Shown: positions 45,243-57,000 of the stretch, in pieces | Position numbering within the stretch: the first letter of the stretch is position 1 | Layout: each line of letters opens with the position of its first letter | Origin: Symbiodinium natans | Lineage: Eukaryota > Sar > Dinophyceae > Suessiales > Symbiodiniaceae | Length of the DNA: 64,000 nucleotides | Assembly: GCA_905221605.1 (NCBI GenBank) | Contig: CAJNDS010001890.1 | Span: 1,059,501 to 1,123,500, forward strand | Reading direction: 5' to 3' | The notes under the pieces: generated by a model | Databases searched by the model: none | The model's input: only the letters and a program-made list of their open reading frames with translations | What the model was told of the DNA's origin: nothing | Translations under genes and position numbers: made by a program

Positions 45243-48099
45243 CTACTGAGAAAGCCGAGGATGCATGGCGACGCTCATTTGCACCATGCTGGTGGCCGCA
45301 TCTCTGGCGGTCGCATCTTCTGGGCAGCTCGCCTGTCAGGTTCCCGAGAATTTGTTGGCCTCAAAAAAGAACAGGGTTTAGGGTTTAGGGCTTAGGGCTT
45401 AGGGCTTAGGGTTTAGGGTTTAGGGCATAGGATTTAGGGTTTAGGTGGAACCCTAAACCCTCACGCCTAGACTTAAGCTTCGGACAGCTTCTCGAGGAGA
45501 GTTGCCAGGCGGAGCCTTACATGTTGACTTCGATAAGGGGTGGACAACGGCATTTTTAGTCCTAGAATGACTATATATATGCGTAAGGGTTTAGGGTTTA
45601 GGGTTTAGAGGGGTTATGGGGGGAACACCTCTCCACTGAAATTGTGGATATACGCCCAGAGCTTCTAAAGGTCGAGAACCCGACACCGTGCCACTGGTTC
45701 TGAGTAGCGCCGTCTTTAAGCGGACCATGCCTATTCCCTTGGACTATACCCTAAACCCTAAACCCTAAACCCTAAATCCTTTTAACTACATCCCTACGAA
45801 GGCCCAGCAAGACAAAGGCGCCCCGCCTGGCCCAGCGCTGATTGGCAGCATCTGAAGCCCCAAAGGGCCAGCCAGTATCGCAAGGCCATTAGGGGCTAAA
45901 CCTGTTCAACCCTACAAACCCTCGAGATATGGACAGCACGGCGTTTGGAGTTTCGCCGTGCCACTTGAGCCGAAGAGCCTCTCGGTAGCGTTCTGGCATT
46001 GCAGAACCCCTGGAAGCTTTACCCTCTCAATTTGACCGGCGTCATCCCTGCAAGCCCTGCTATCTACATATATGTATATGTATATATATATATATACACC
46101 CTATAACCAACACCCCCCCCCCCCTTAAAACAAAAAGAAACCATATTATTTATATGTATATATGTACACATAATAAAAACTAAACGCTAATCCTGAGAGG
46201 CGTTTGTGTTTTAAGAGTTCGGGATTTATGGCTTCAATACTTGTGTAATTGTTCTTACTGATGATTGCGGATGTTTGTTGTGGGGGGTTTTTAAGGGTTG
46301 AAGATTGTGGTTTTAGAGTCCATAGCTATGCGAATTGCAGATCTCACGGGCTCGCGGGTAAAACAACCTCACACAGATAGAGACAGCCAAGTCACAGCAA
46401 AAACGCCGCTTAGCCAAGCGAAGCTCGATTCGCTTTTCCTCAAGGGCTACAAGTAGGAAGAGCCATGAAGGTATTGATGTCCAGGTCTTTTCTAAAACCT
46501 CTCCCCTAAACCCCAAACCCTAATCCCTAAACCCTACCCCCTAAACCTGAAACCCTAAACTCTAAACCCTAAACCCTACCCCTCCCGCTCTCTCGGCACT
46601 CTCTCTGACTATGCCCGGCCCTGCTTGAAACCGAGAATATGCCCCTAGACATGTCTGCATGAATCCAGGTCTCTAAACCCTAAACCCTAAACCCCAAACC
46701 ACCCCCTAAACAATAAACCCTTCAAGCCCAGGCCTGCTCTTTGTTGGCTAAAGAGGGTCACGGCTTTACTCACCAAGGTTGCAAAGCCTACCTCGCCCCC
46801 CATGACCCCAAATCCTACAGCTAGCAGGCCTGAACGCTCATTCGCAAAACCTCACTTGCCGCCGCAAGTCCCCGCTCATCAGCAGGCTGAAATGGGGCTC
46901 TTGCCTTTTCAGGAAGAAAAAGGTTTAGCTCTTTGCAAACCCTTCGGGTAGGGTGCATTTGGAAGTTCATGAGTAGTTTTAAGTGGGTTATAGGTAAGTA
47001 GGGTAGCTATACTTCTTGCTGGTTATAAACTTCTTAGGGTACTTGTAACCCTACTTATAGCTACCCATGAACCATCAAGTAGGGGGCTTAGGTTTAGTTC
47101 GGATCCTCGGCCCGACGTCCTAGGATAAGGGTTGAGGGTGAGTGCCTTTTTGGGCCTCTAGGATCCTTGGGGTCCTAAACCCGAAACCCTAAACCCTGAA
47201 CCCTAAACCCTAAAAAAAAAACCCTAAACCCTAAACACCCTGAATCCCAGGGTTTTAGGTCTATAGGGCTTTCGCAAGACCGCGGCGGTGTCCCCAGGTT
47301 TGGGGTCGGGCTTGGACGCAGGGTTTACACCCTGAAAGCTAAAGAAGAAGGGCACCACTGAAATCCCCAGTATAGGAAGCATATCGAGCACTGGAATTGT
47401 GTAGTGCTCGGGATATTACTTTATTACTTAAATACATAAACTTGTGTTTTTCATATTTATTTATACTATAAATGATTGTGTATTGTACGTATATATTATG
47501 ATGGTATATGTTTACATGTAGTTGGTTCACGGTTTGGTTTGAGATTTAGATGCTGCCCTGCGCTGGGCCGAAATTCAAAGTCAGTAAACGCGCCATGAGT
47601 ATGCCAGAATGAAAACAACTTCCACCCCGCCCCTAACGCCCACAATAGAGTTGACAACCGCTCTCATGCGTATATGTCAGGGAAGTTACATGGTCCCTTT
47701 ACCTCTTTAAAAAGGGTTCTGAAGTATGTACGGGCCCGGGAATTTTACAACGTATGTAAAGGGTATACAAGGGTTCCTCAGGGAAGGGCCCGTACCCAGG
47801 AACCAAGCAAATATCCCAGTAGTATAGGGCCATACTTGGTGATTCATGTTATAAGTTTGGCAACTTTATAAAGTAAAATTGGCTATAACCTTATTTCCCA
47901 CTACCTAGAACTGCCCCTGAACTTCAAGTAGCCCTAAACCCTAAACCCTAAACCCCAAACCCTAAACCCCGAACCCTAGGGAGTCCCGAGGTCGAAGCCC
48001 TAAATCCCCTGGCGAGCCGGGGCTCACGTTGAGGTCATGGATGGCGTAGTTGGCCAGCTCCACGAGCGTCGGGTCTCCACCCACAGCCTTTCTCAGCTA

Positions 48100-48131
<32 letters not shown>

Positions 48132-51100
48132 ATAGGTGGATGTATATATGTATATATACCTATGTATAAATATCAGTGTATTATATTGCAATATATATAT
48201 GTATATATATATATATAGAGTCATTTCTCCAAAATAGGTCCTCTTGTATAGTTACCAATAGAAGGTGGCCCCGAATACTTAAGGCACCCAGAAAAGGACC
48301 ATAACCACATCTTGAGAACTGACAATATATCTATATATATATATACACATGTATATATATATATATGTATGTATGTATATGTATATATATGTATACGTGT
48401 ATATACATATATGTACAGGGTGATATGGGGTATATATATATATATATAGGTTTAGAGCCTGTAGGGTTTCGGGCTTCTGCCTTCAGGACCCTCCCCGGGG
48501 CTCCATTTACCGAGGCCTTTAACCTTTGCCTCCGAAGTATAAGCTGCGAACCCTGAACCCTGTGATTGTAGCCACCTGGTACTTCGAGTCGTCGATTGGG
48601 TGGTTAGGGGCTCAGGGTTCAAAGGTTGGGGTTTAGGGTTTATAGGGCTTATCGTGCTTAGGGGTTTTGATGTTTCGGAGAGAGCCCTGGGAAGCTACTG
48701 AACTCAAGGCCACAAATATCCCCATGCTGAACCCTGAGCACCCTAAACTCCTAAACCCTTCCGCTCCTAAAACCCCGAACTCCGTAAACGTGAAAGCCCT
48801 GAAACCGGCCACCTGACACGCAAGGCTTGGGCCCTCAACCTCCTAAACCCATGAACTCCCAAACCAATAAACTCATCCAAAACCCTGAGCCCCAAGCCAT
48901 AAACCCTACAGCCCAAGCTCCAACCCCAAACCCTAAACCCTAAACCCTTGACCCTAAACCCTAAACCCTAAACCCTAAACCTGAAACTCCCAAACCCCCC
49001 AAAGCCCGACTCAACCGCCCCCGGGGCCTCAGAAGGTTCGGGGAGCTCCATGCAAACCTACTACAGCTGGCAGTTTAGGCTTTAGGGTTAGGGTTTACAG
49101 GGTTATAGGGTTCTAGGGTTCTAGGGTTTAGGGTTAGGGGGGTTTAGGGTTCAGGCTGCGAACAAAGTCTCGTGGGCCCCTGCAACTCCAAAACCGGCCT
49201 TTTGGGTGCCCAGCTGGGTGTTGACGGATGAAGATCTCTGGTGAGCCCCGAACTCTTTCTCTGTCTCTCTCTCTCACACACACACACCTACACCGACACC
49301 CCCCTAAACCCTTGAAACCCTAAATCCCTACAACCAAAAACTGTAAAAAGCACCAAGTCCCTTTACAAAAAGCAGCCTTAAACCCTAACCCTATCTAGAC
49401 CCCCCAGTAACCTAGGAATGAATCGGGTGCCCTTCTTCGTTTGCAGGCTCTTATAAGGGAATCTAAACCCCAAGACAAGGGAATAATAAAACCTAAACCC
49501 TAAACCACCCAAAAAAGTGAATATTCAGGGGAACCTAAGCTCTAAAAGGCCTTCTCTGGGTCCTAGATATAGGTAATTATAGGTCACCATGGGCGAAGTA
49601 GGCGAAACCCTAAACCGTAAACCCCAAACCCTAAATTACTAAACCCTAAACCCTAAACCCTAAACCCTAAACCCTAAACCCTAAACCCTAAACCCTAAAC
49701 CCTAAACCCTAAACCCTAAACCCCAAACCCTAGACAGGCGGCGCCTCCTTGCCATCCCAGAGCTCCACGAGCGAAGGGAGCCAAGCCTGGGCCGCATGGT
49801 GCGCCTGCGGGCTTCGGTTTAGGGTTTAGGGTTTAGGGTTTAGGGTTTAGGGTTTAGGGTTTAGGGTTTGGGGTTTGGGGTTTGGGGTTTAGGGTTTAGG
49901 GGTTGAGGTATATGCCAAGATTTGCGGGCATTGGGCTTTTTATGAGTTCAGGATGCAGGAAGATCGGACAAAGCGCACAGGCTCGAGTGTGACTTGCAAA
50001 GTCGAAAAAAGTGCCTTCGTGAACTTGATATACTGACTGCCCGACTTAAAACAGCTTCAGAAAGGGAGTTTCGCGCAAAGTACCTCATAACTGCCATCTC
50101 CCTTTTTTTGCTTAAAGGGATTTATAAGGGAACCTAAACCCCCCTAAAAGGGAATAAGGGTACTACTGGGCATCCTAAGCTAGATAGGGATAGTATTACT
50201 ATAAGGGTTACCAAAAGGACTGATACAGGAACTCATGGCAACCGAGCCTGGCTGCGCTCGAGCAGAACCTGTCAGAAATCTCAGGGGGGGTTTAGGGTTT
50301 AGGGTTTAGGGTTTAGGGTTTGGGGTTTGGGGTTTGGGGTTTGGGGTTTGGGGTTTGGGGTTTAGGGTTTAGGGTTTAGGGTTTAGGGCACAAAAGTCCC
50401 AGGCCAGGTTCAGGGTCTGGCGTCATTTTGGGGCTTGGGATGTGGTCTACCCAAGACCCAAGACCCTAAACACCAACCTTGCGGGTCGGTGGACTCTTCT
50501 TTTACGGGATGCGGCCCCGGACCACATTGTTCATGGCATAATTATACACACATCATAAAGACCGCCCCGAGGAACTCAAAAACGATCTCATGGAATCATG
50601 GACTCTTGCCAGGGCAGCCGTAATCCCCTTTAACTAAACTTCAGGGGCTTTTTGAATGCGATCCCATCTCTGAAAGTGTTTGGATGGGCTCGAGATATTG
50701 CCTTAAGATTGTACCTCAAGTGCCCATGAACCTTGAAGCAGGGGTGTAGCCTGTGCCGTTTGCCGCCCCTCCGGAATCGGTGCCCTCCTCGGTGTTTCAC
50801 CGGTAACCCCTCCCGAAACCGCCCCCAAGCAAAGCCTGCTCCCTCGGGGCAACCGTCAGCAGGCACTCGACATCAACTGCCCCGATGTGAAGTGACAGCT
50901 CCTTCTGCAAAGGGAAGGGGGGGGGGGGGGGTCCGAAAATAGGAGGCCTTTCTGGGGGTTCCTATAAATGGGATCGGGATACTTTGGGGTTTAGTCAGGG
51001 TACCCCTATGTGGGGAAATCCTTGAATGGCAAGGCGGAGGGTTAGGGTCTTGAGGGTTTTCGGATGGCCAGGGAGGGGGGGGGGAGTGAAGGGGGCTTTG

Positions 51101-51481
51101 GGATTGAACGCTTAGGGCTTCGCCCTTGTCGTTTACAAGGCCCTCAAACATCCCCAAACACACAAAAACCCTGTAAATGAACCCCGCAAATTCCCGAGCC
51201 TCGGATTCCTCAAGCCTACATAGCTAAACCCCTCTAACGCCCAACACTTTGCAAGTTTTGGTTTAGGGTTTAGGGCCATGAGTCCTAAACCCTGCGGCGG
51301 TGTAGGCTTTCGGGTATCTAGGGTTTATATAGGGCTAGTAGCCCTAAACCCTAAACCCTAAACCCGAAAACCCACAAGGCTAAGCCCAAAACCTGTCCTT
51401 CGCCGCAGACCGCAGCCGCGCCGCCACGTCGTTGGCCCGGTCCCCGGGGGCCGCCCCTCGGCCCAGGCGCGCAGCCGCCTC
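45243..51481 (-). CDS. Unrecognised multi-exon gene; one cystatin-like exon
   Basis: Exons in transcript order: 51393-51481, 49736-49811, 48028-48087, 46856-46897; then two weaker ones, 45798-45851 and 45243-45332 (stop TAG). Phases agree throughout. Readings: EAAARLGRGAAPGDRANDVA in the first, HHAAQAWLPSLVELWDGKEA in the second, AVGGDPTLVELANYAIHDLN in the third, PHFSLLMSGDLRRQ in the fourth. The third resembles the start of a cystatin (VGG, then LAxYAIxxLN), but I see no QxVxG exon after it, so this is only a suggestion. The first two exons are flanked directly by CCCTAAA-type and TTTAGGG-type arrays. The exon at 48028 has a 30-base C run (coding strand) just before its acceptor. The 45.3-kb exon is also open on the plus strand (see separate entry). 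Confidence 0.6.
45265..45375 (+). CDS. Alternative plus-strand reading: signal-peptide-like first exon
   Basis: From ATG at 45265 the plus strand reads 37 codons beginning MATLICTMLVAASLAVASSG, an n-region, hydrophobic core and small residues like a secretory signal, and runs into GTTTAGGG at 45376 as a possible donor. The minus strand of the same island reads as a terminal exon (45243-45332) in phase with its neighbours. Both cannot easily be true. All better-supported genes here are minus, which favours the minus reading; the signal-like sequence favours plus. No convincing next plus-strand exon was found. Confidence 0.3.
46957..47084. mobile_element. Family G element
   Basis: GTGCATTTGGAAGTTCATGA GTAG, centre CTTGCTGGTTATAAAC, right TATAGCTACCCATGAACCAT CAAGTAG. 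Confidence 0.55.
48102..48131. repeat. G30 homopolymer at an acceptor
   Basis: About 30 G on plus, so a C tract on the coding strand just before TAGCTGAGAAAG, the proposed acceptor of exon 48028-48087. Confidence 0.9.
48135..48455. repeat. (TA)n microsatellites around a family F element
   Basis: Several TATATA blocks and TGTATG units in the intron upstream (minus sense) of exon 48028-48087. Confidence 0.9.
48220..48327. mobile_element. Family F TIR element inside a (TA)n tract
   Basis: GAGTCATTTCTCCAAAATAG to GGACCATAACCACATCTTGA GAACTGAC, again flanked by (TA)n on both sides, like the copy at 34938. Confidence 0.5.
49635..49733. repeat. CCCTAAA array
   Basis: About 14 units; donor side of exon 49736-49811 (donor GTCTAGGGTTTGGGG on the coding strand). 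Confidence 0.95.
49816..49912. repeat. TTTAGGG / TTTGGGG array
   Basis: About 13 units; five bases separate it from the acceptor of exon 49736-49811. Confidence 0.95.
50094..50176. mobile_element. Family B element, left end truncated
   Basis: TTTATAAGGGAACCTAAACC and AATAAGGGTACTACTGGGCA match the copy at 42250 closely, which suggests recent relatedness of these two. Confidence 0.55.
50915..51027. mobile_element. Family D element with G tract
   Basis: A G run leads into TCCGAAAATAGGAGGCCTTT, GGGGTTCCTATAAATGGGAT and AGGGTACCCCTATGTGGGGA, a diverged D copy upstream of the exon at 49736-49811 in the gene's intron. Confidence 0.45.
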
Positions 51482-51489
51482 CTGGCAGG

Positions 51490-51880
51490 CAGGGTTTGGG
51501 GTTTGGGGTTTGGGGTTTGGGGTTTGGGGTTTGGGGTTTGGGGTTTGGGGTTTGGGGTTTGGGGTTTGGGGTTTGGGGTTTGGGGTTTGGGGTTTAGGGT
51601 TTAGGGTTTAGGGTTTAGGGTTTAGGGTTTAGGGTTTAGGGTTTTAGGCTTTAGGGTTTAGGGTTTAGGGTTTAGGGTTTTAGGGTTTAGGGTTTAGGGT
51701 TTAGGGTTTAGGGTTTAGGGTTTAGGGTTTAGGGGTTAGGGGTTAGGGGTTAGGGGTTCGGGGTTTAGGGTTTAGGGTTTAGGGTTTAGGGGTTTAGGGG
51801 TTTAGGGGTTTAGGGGTTTAGGGGTTTAGGGTTTAGGGTTTAGGGTTTAGGGTTATAGGGTTTAGGGTTTAGGGTTTACG
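51490..51880. repeat. Long variant telomere-like array
   Basis: About 390 bp: 15 TTTGGGG units, then TTTAGGG, then blocks of GGGGTTA and GGGGTTTA. Variants are clustered, not mixed, as expected from local unit expansion. Acceptor side of exon 51393-51481. Confidence 0.95.
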
Positions 51881-52354
51881 GATACTTCGTGCCCTCTGAA
51901 GTAGGGTTTAGGATTTTGGGCCTTTGGTTTTAGGGCTATAGGGTGTAGGCTTTAGGGCTTAGGGTCTATATTCATAAGTAGGGTTTAGGCTCTAGGATTC
52001 GGGTTTGGGGGCATATTTAGAGTTTATACACGAGGGTCTAGGGTCCAGGGTTTCGGGCTTAGTGTCTAGGGTTTTTTGGACCGTGCTATCTTACTTCAAA
52101 GGGAGGCGCCAGATGGAACAAAACATCATCCACGGCAGCCCTCCGCTTTCTAGAACCCTGAAACCCTAAACCCTAGTAACCTAGTAGGACTTAAGGCTCA
52201 GCATGTCGAGGTTAGCTTCTATAATTGCTATAACCCTCCAAAAGTCCGAAAGCCTAGGGAGCCGTGGGCTCAAGTCAAAAGGTTTGAGGTTAGGGTTTAG
52301 GGTTTAGGGTTTAGGGTTTAGGGTTTAGGGTTTAGGGTTTAGGATTATGCTATC

Positions 52355-52431
52355 AAGATGGAGGGTTTGGGAGTGGTTCCTGTAGCCTTATAGTATAGCG
52401 CTACAGGAACCACTCCCAAACCCTCCATCTT
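52355..52431. repeat. Perfect 31-bp inverted repeat
   Basis: Arms 52355-52385 and 52401-52431 (AAGATGGAGGGTTTGGGAGT and its complement) with a 15-bp loop, next to a TTTAGGG array. No target duplication seen. Confidence 0.9.
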
Positions 52432-52583
52432 AAGCCCTAAACGCGCAGGTCTTAGCACTTCGAAATCACAGGTTGAACGTCACTATGGCGTCCTTTTGAA
52501 ATATTCTGGGTACTTTCCCATATAAGGTGCTCTCACTTCTGTACCCCACCCGAATGTTGGGAAACCTTCGATGGCGCAGGTCT

Positions 52584-53120
52584 TTAGGGGGGTGGGTTGG
52601 GTCTGGCCTTGAGGGTGGGGCTCACGCTTCCTGGGGGTTGCACTTCCGCCCTGTGTCCTTGGATCACTTGCAAACAAAGTCTCTCCCCCCCCCTGCCTGA
52701 TCCCCGTAAAGAAGAATTCACATTTATTACAACTCGATCTTTGGGAAGACTAAACCCCGAACCAAAGAAAAACACCTGCAAACCCCAAAACCCCCGCCTC
52801 AAGGGTAAGCAGCTGAGCCCCCACCGCCTCGGATCCGTTTCTTCGGGCTTTTCGAGGGCCTTCGGTTTTTTTTCTATTCTGTTATTTGGTACAGCGGCGT
52901 TCTCCTTTCTTCTTGCGGCAGCCCTGCTTGCATGTCCTGGCTTTAGGCAAAGCGCACACGCAAACGAGTTTGGGTTTACCTGCCTCGACATCTTCAGGTC
53001 TCTCTCTCTCTCTCTCGTTGCATGAGTGGCACTGCTCTTGTGTGAGGCATCACCTCCTTTGATGCAGTTTCCCGTCGCGCGGTTGCTGATCCACAGGCCA
53101 CCGACACTGGTCACTGGCAT
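52584..53120 (-). CDS. Open frame of 178 codons with Cys-His cluster, doubtful
   Basis: The longest open frame of the window. It contains NSFACALCLKPGHASRAAAR, a CxxCxxxxH spacing like a zinc knuckle, followed by a lysine-rich stretch. The opposite strand is open over almost the same interval (52597-53025) and there reads a hydrophobic segment, so length alone proves little. The frame lies between the cytidine acetyltransferase chain and the next gene on the minus strand. It lacks adjacent telomere-like arrays, unlike most exons here. A (TCTCTC)n tract lies at about 52997-53018. Confidence 0.25.
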   Translation of the reverse strand: MPVTSVGGLWISNRATGNCIKGGDASHKSSATHATRERERDLKMSRQVNPNSFACALCLKPGHASRAAARRKENAAVPNNRIEKKPKALEKPEETDPRRWGLSCLPLRRGFWGLQVFFFGSGFSLPKDRVVINVNSSLRGSGRGGERLCLQVIQGHRAEVQPPGSVSPTLKARPNPPP

Positions 53121-53346
53121 TAGGGCCTAGGGTCTTGGCCCTCTCGCTTGACGGAATTGCCCTTTAGCCTGCTGGGCGGCAAATGCCTGAGCCTGGAAGG
53201 AAGAGCTTGAAAACAACCTGGAACTTCTTAATCCCAATCTCTACTCCTTAAATCCCAAACCTAAATAAATGCTCCCCTAAACCCTAAACCCTAAACCCCA
53301 AATAAACCCTGAACCCTCAACCCAAAGCCCTGAGTCTCAAACTTGC

Positions 53347-53398
53347 AAAGGCCAGTCGCGCAGAGTGCCACGGCTTCTGCGCGTGGCAGGCGCAGGGC
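53347..53398 (-). CDS. Candidate exon with GCAAGT donor
   Basis: Preceded on the minus strand by a strong acceptor (TTTTACCCAG) and followed by GCAAGT, the standard form of a GC donor. Two minus frames are open; ALRLPRAEAVALCATGL is one, and the other fits the phase of the exon at 54087. A plus reading (RAECHGFCAWQAQGL, donor GTAAAA) is also open. It could be the next exon of the chain upstream. Confidence 0.4.
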
Positions 53399-53697
53399 CT
53401 GGGTAAAATGCTTTGAGGGTTTAGGGTGTGGAAGGGGCGTAGGGGGTTTAGTGTTTAGGGTTTATAGGGTTTAAACACGCGTTACCTGGATGAGGGTTGG
53501 GAACTTCGAGCTTGGAGAGGCTAACCCGAAGTATCCCCCATCTCCGACCTCCGAACCCACCCTAAACCCTGAACCCTGAACCCTAAACCGGCTTAAAGGA
53601 AAATACTGTGGGAGCGGAGGGGTACCTTGGGAATCTTGCATGTCTGTATAGGAATGTAGGCATGCAAATCCTTATTCATACTCCTACTACGTATATG

Positions 53698-53793
53698 AGT
53701 AGTTCTCTAAATTAGGGTCCCTTTTCGGGGTTCTTACTTTAAGGCTGCCGTACCATATAGGGACCAAAAAGGGTCCCTGATTTAGACAACAAC
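53698..53793. mobile_element. Family F TIR element
   Basis: AGTAGTTCTCTAAATTAGGG TCCC to GGGTCCCTGATTTAGACAAC, inverted ends, GCTGCCGTACCATATAGGGA inside. Confidence 0.5.
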
Positions 53794-54086
53794 CGAAGTA
53801 CCAACTACGCTGCTTTCCTACTATACACTTCGGCATAAACCCTCAACCCCCTTTAACTACGCAATCTGTAAGGCGCAGCTCTACTTATGGGGAATTCAGG
53901 GTGTCAGGGTTCAGTACCAAGCACCTTGTATAATTCTAAGGCCACGCGCCTTAATCGAGAGGTATTGGCTCCCTAAACCCTAAACCCTGCCTAAACCCCA
54001 AACCCCCAACCCCAAACCCTAAACCCTCTACCCTAAACCCTAAACCCTAAACCCCAAACCCTAAACCCTAAACCCTAAACCCTAAC

Positions 54087-57000
54087 TCCGGGCAGGGGGT
54101 CTGAGGTTGGAGAGACTCTCGGACCCAAAGAGCCCTAGGAACACAACCTGGAACCCCGCCTCAAAGGAGTGGGACCTTACAGGATTTAGGGTTTAGGGTT
54201 TAGGGTTTAGGGTTAAAAGAGTGGGACCTTACAGGGTTTAGGGTTTAGGTTTAGGGTTTAGGGTCAGGGCCCTCTTTGGTGAGTGGTTTCTATCTCAACC
54301 GAACAGCAATGGCTAAACGACACCTGACAGATCGAGCGCCTTGAGCCCGCCAACGAAATAGGCCGAGGCCAGTCGGGGAAAGATGTCCTCAAGCGGCCGT
54401 CAGTTCGGGGGGGTACGGAAAGTGCCCTAGTTGAAAATGGGCGGGGGTACTATTCGTGTGGGCGGGCTTAGGGATTAGGGTTTAGGTTTTCGGGTTTAGG
54501 GCGAGATTTCCTAAAATCTATACAAGAACCCCTGAATCCGAAACAACCCTGCCCTTCTTGAAGGTTTAGGGGCAGTTAGAACTAGGATTAAAAGTATCCC
54601 CAATAAGGTTATAACCCGTCATGACTAGTTGTCCTACTTATAGTCCCACTTCTCTAACTACCCATGAACCTCCAAGCTTGCCAATGCAGCACCCGAAGAT
54701 GGGAAACCCCAAGACTGTCTGATAAAAAACCGTCCACCCTACCTTGAGACTCCCAAACCTACTCTTAGGGTTTGGGTTTAGGTTTTGGGGTTAGGGCCTT
54801 AGGGTTTGGGCTTTCGGGTTGTAAAGCCTCGGCATCAGACTCCGAGGCAACGTACAGAAAGAGTGCGGCTTGCGGTCTCCCAAGGTGTCAAGGCTTCTTT
54901 GCAGGTTTATGGGTGGTTCCGAGCAGGGTTAGAAGTAGGGTACATATAGCTAGAACTAGTTGTAACCTTATCTCGGGCACCATAGCCCCACTTAGAAATA
55001 CACACGAACCTTCAAGTATAAACCCCGTCCCAGGAGCATAGATCCTGGCCGCTTCCTCCACGGGCTTGCGGGCGGCAGCAAACTTTTCCTGCAGATCCCT
55101 CTACCGGGTCCCTTGTGGGATTCCTTCCTGTTGGGCAAGGAGCCTACCGCAACCCCTGAACCCTAAAAAATGGGTTCGGGGTTTGGGGTTTGGGGTCCGG
55201 GGTTTAGGGTTTAGGTTTAGGGTATTGTACCCCAAACAAGGACTATAACTTCGAGAACTGCCCAGTTGGCCGAGCGCTTCGCGACATTGAGAACTGGGCC
55301 TTCGCACCCTTTACCCAAACCTCGGACTCTACATTTCCTTGCCTTCCTACCCTAAATGACATTCCCAAGCTAGGGGCACCTCTTTTATACTAGAATCCCC
55401 TTAAAAGGCCCCCCCCCCCCCCCAAAGGGTACCCCTAGTTTCGAAAACCCTCAAATCCTCAACCCTAAACCCTAGTCAGTAGGTTTGCTGCTGAGGGTGC
55501 CAGAAATCGCCACAAAAAACCCCATAACGGCCTTTTTTGAGGGGTTCTTACAGGGTATAATAGCCCTAAACCCTAAACACTACAGTAAACCCTGGGTTTA
55601 GTAGCCGCGAGTAGCCCTGGTTCCATCCATCCCGGCAAGGTGCCAGGCGTGCCGCCTCCAGTGCGGGCGGGTGCCAGGCGTCACCGGCGGGACCACTCTC
55701 CTGTTCTAGGGTTTGGGGTTTAGGGTTGAGGGTTTAGGGTTGAGGGTTCAGGGTTTACTTGGAGGTTCAGGGGTAATTAGAAGTAGGGTTATAAGTCATA
55801 AGTACCCTGAATAAGGCTATAACCAGTTCTGACGATAGGCAACCCTACTTGTAACCCCACAATGAACCTCCAAGTAGGGTTTAGGGTGCTATCTAAAACA
55901 AACGGGCACATGGAGGCCAGCTGTTCTTGCTGTGGAAGAAGAGGAGCTCAAGTTTCATTGCACATTGGTGAGCAACAGTACAGCGCCTCCATTACGAAGA
56001 TAACCTCTCAGAGAATGTAAGGCCCTGCCGACATTAGGGGTACCTTCTTGGGGTCCTTCTTATGAGGGAAGCCGGATCTATATTAAGGATCCCCCCTAGT
56101 TTCGTAAACCCCCAAATCAACATCCTGGCTCTGAAGTTTACCTTCGCATCCCGCTGAAAAGCCCTGTAATGCGCACCGTCAAGATGTCGAGCACGAGCTG
56201 CGTGTCCAAGTCGCCTGGAGCTGGTGATTCGCTTAGGAGGGTTTAGGGTTTAGGGTTTCGGGTTTAGGGTTTAATGATTTACATTCTGGCCTGCTGCCGT
56301 TTTTTGGAGCTACTCACATTTAGCTTGCCATGATCCGGCTCCATCAAGTCGAGCTGGAATGGAAATATTCCCTCCTTCTTCACGACTGCAAGTCAGAATC
56401 ACACGACACTTTATTTAGCCGACATGAGGCGGATACAGGTATCCAGGTAGCTCATGCGAAACCCTGCAGGCTGCAGAAGCACAGTGCAATGTCACTCCTG
56501 CAAGGTAGTTAACACCCCCCCCCCCCCCCGGTGGTTGCCTGCACCATGCCAAATCCAACACATGACACCATTCTGCATTGCACCATGCCGTACCAAACCA
56601 GACCATCTCATATTAACAACAACCGGAACTCAAAGCAAGCTGGGCGGCGAAAACAAGTGGGCAGCCGACGAAAGAAGGAGGTGCCAAACAGAGGCAACAC
56701 CGAGGGCACCGCGCGCCTCTGCGTGGGAGGCGTGCGGATGTATATATGCCGGGTGCAGCTCAAGGACTTCGTCTTGTGACCTTTCGATTGTTTAATGTAA
56801 ATCCGGATCTGGACCTTTTCCAAGGTTTCCACACATGCCTCATGGGCTTTGGGCTAGGAGGGGCTTGGAGGAGGGGGTTCAGTGAAGGATTCTCGTGTGC
56901 TCCGCGAATTATTCTCAAGCCGGAACACCATGAACCTCCAATTTTGCCGAGACTTAAAAGCACCCTATAAGCCCCCAACGTACCCCACGCATATACACTG

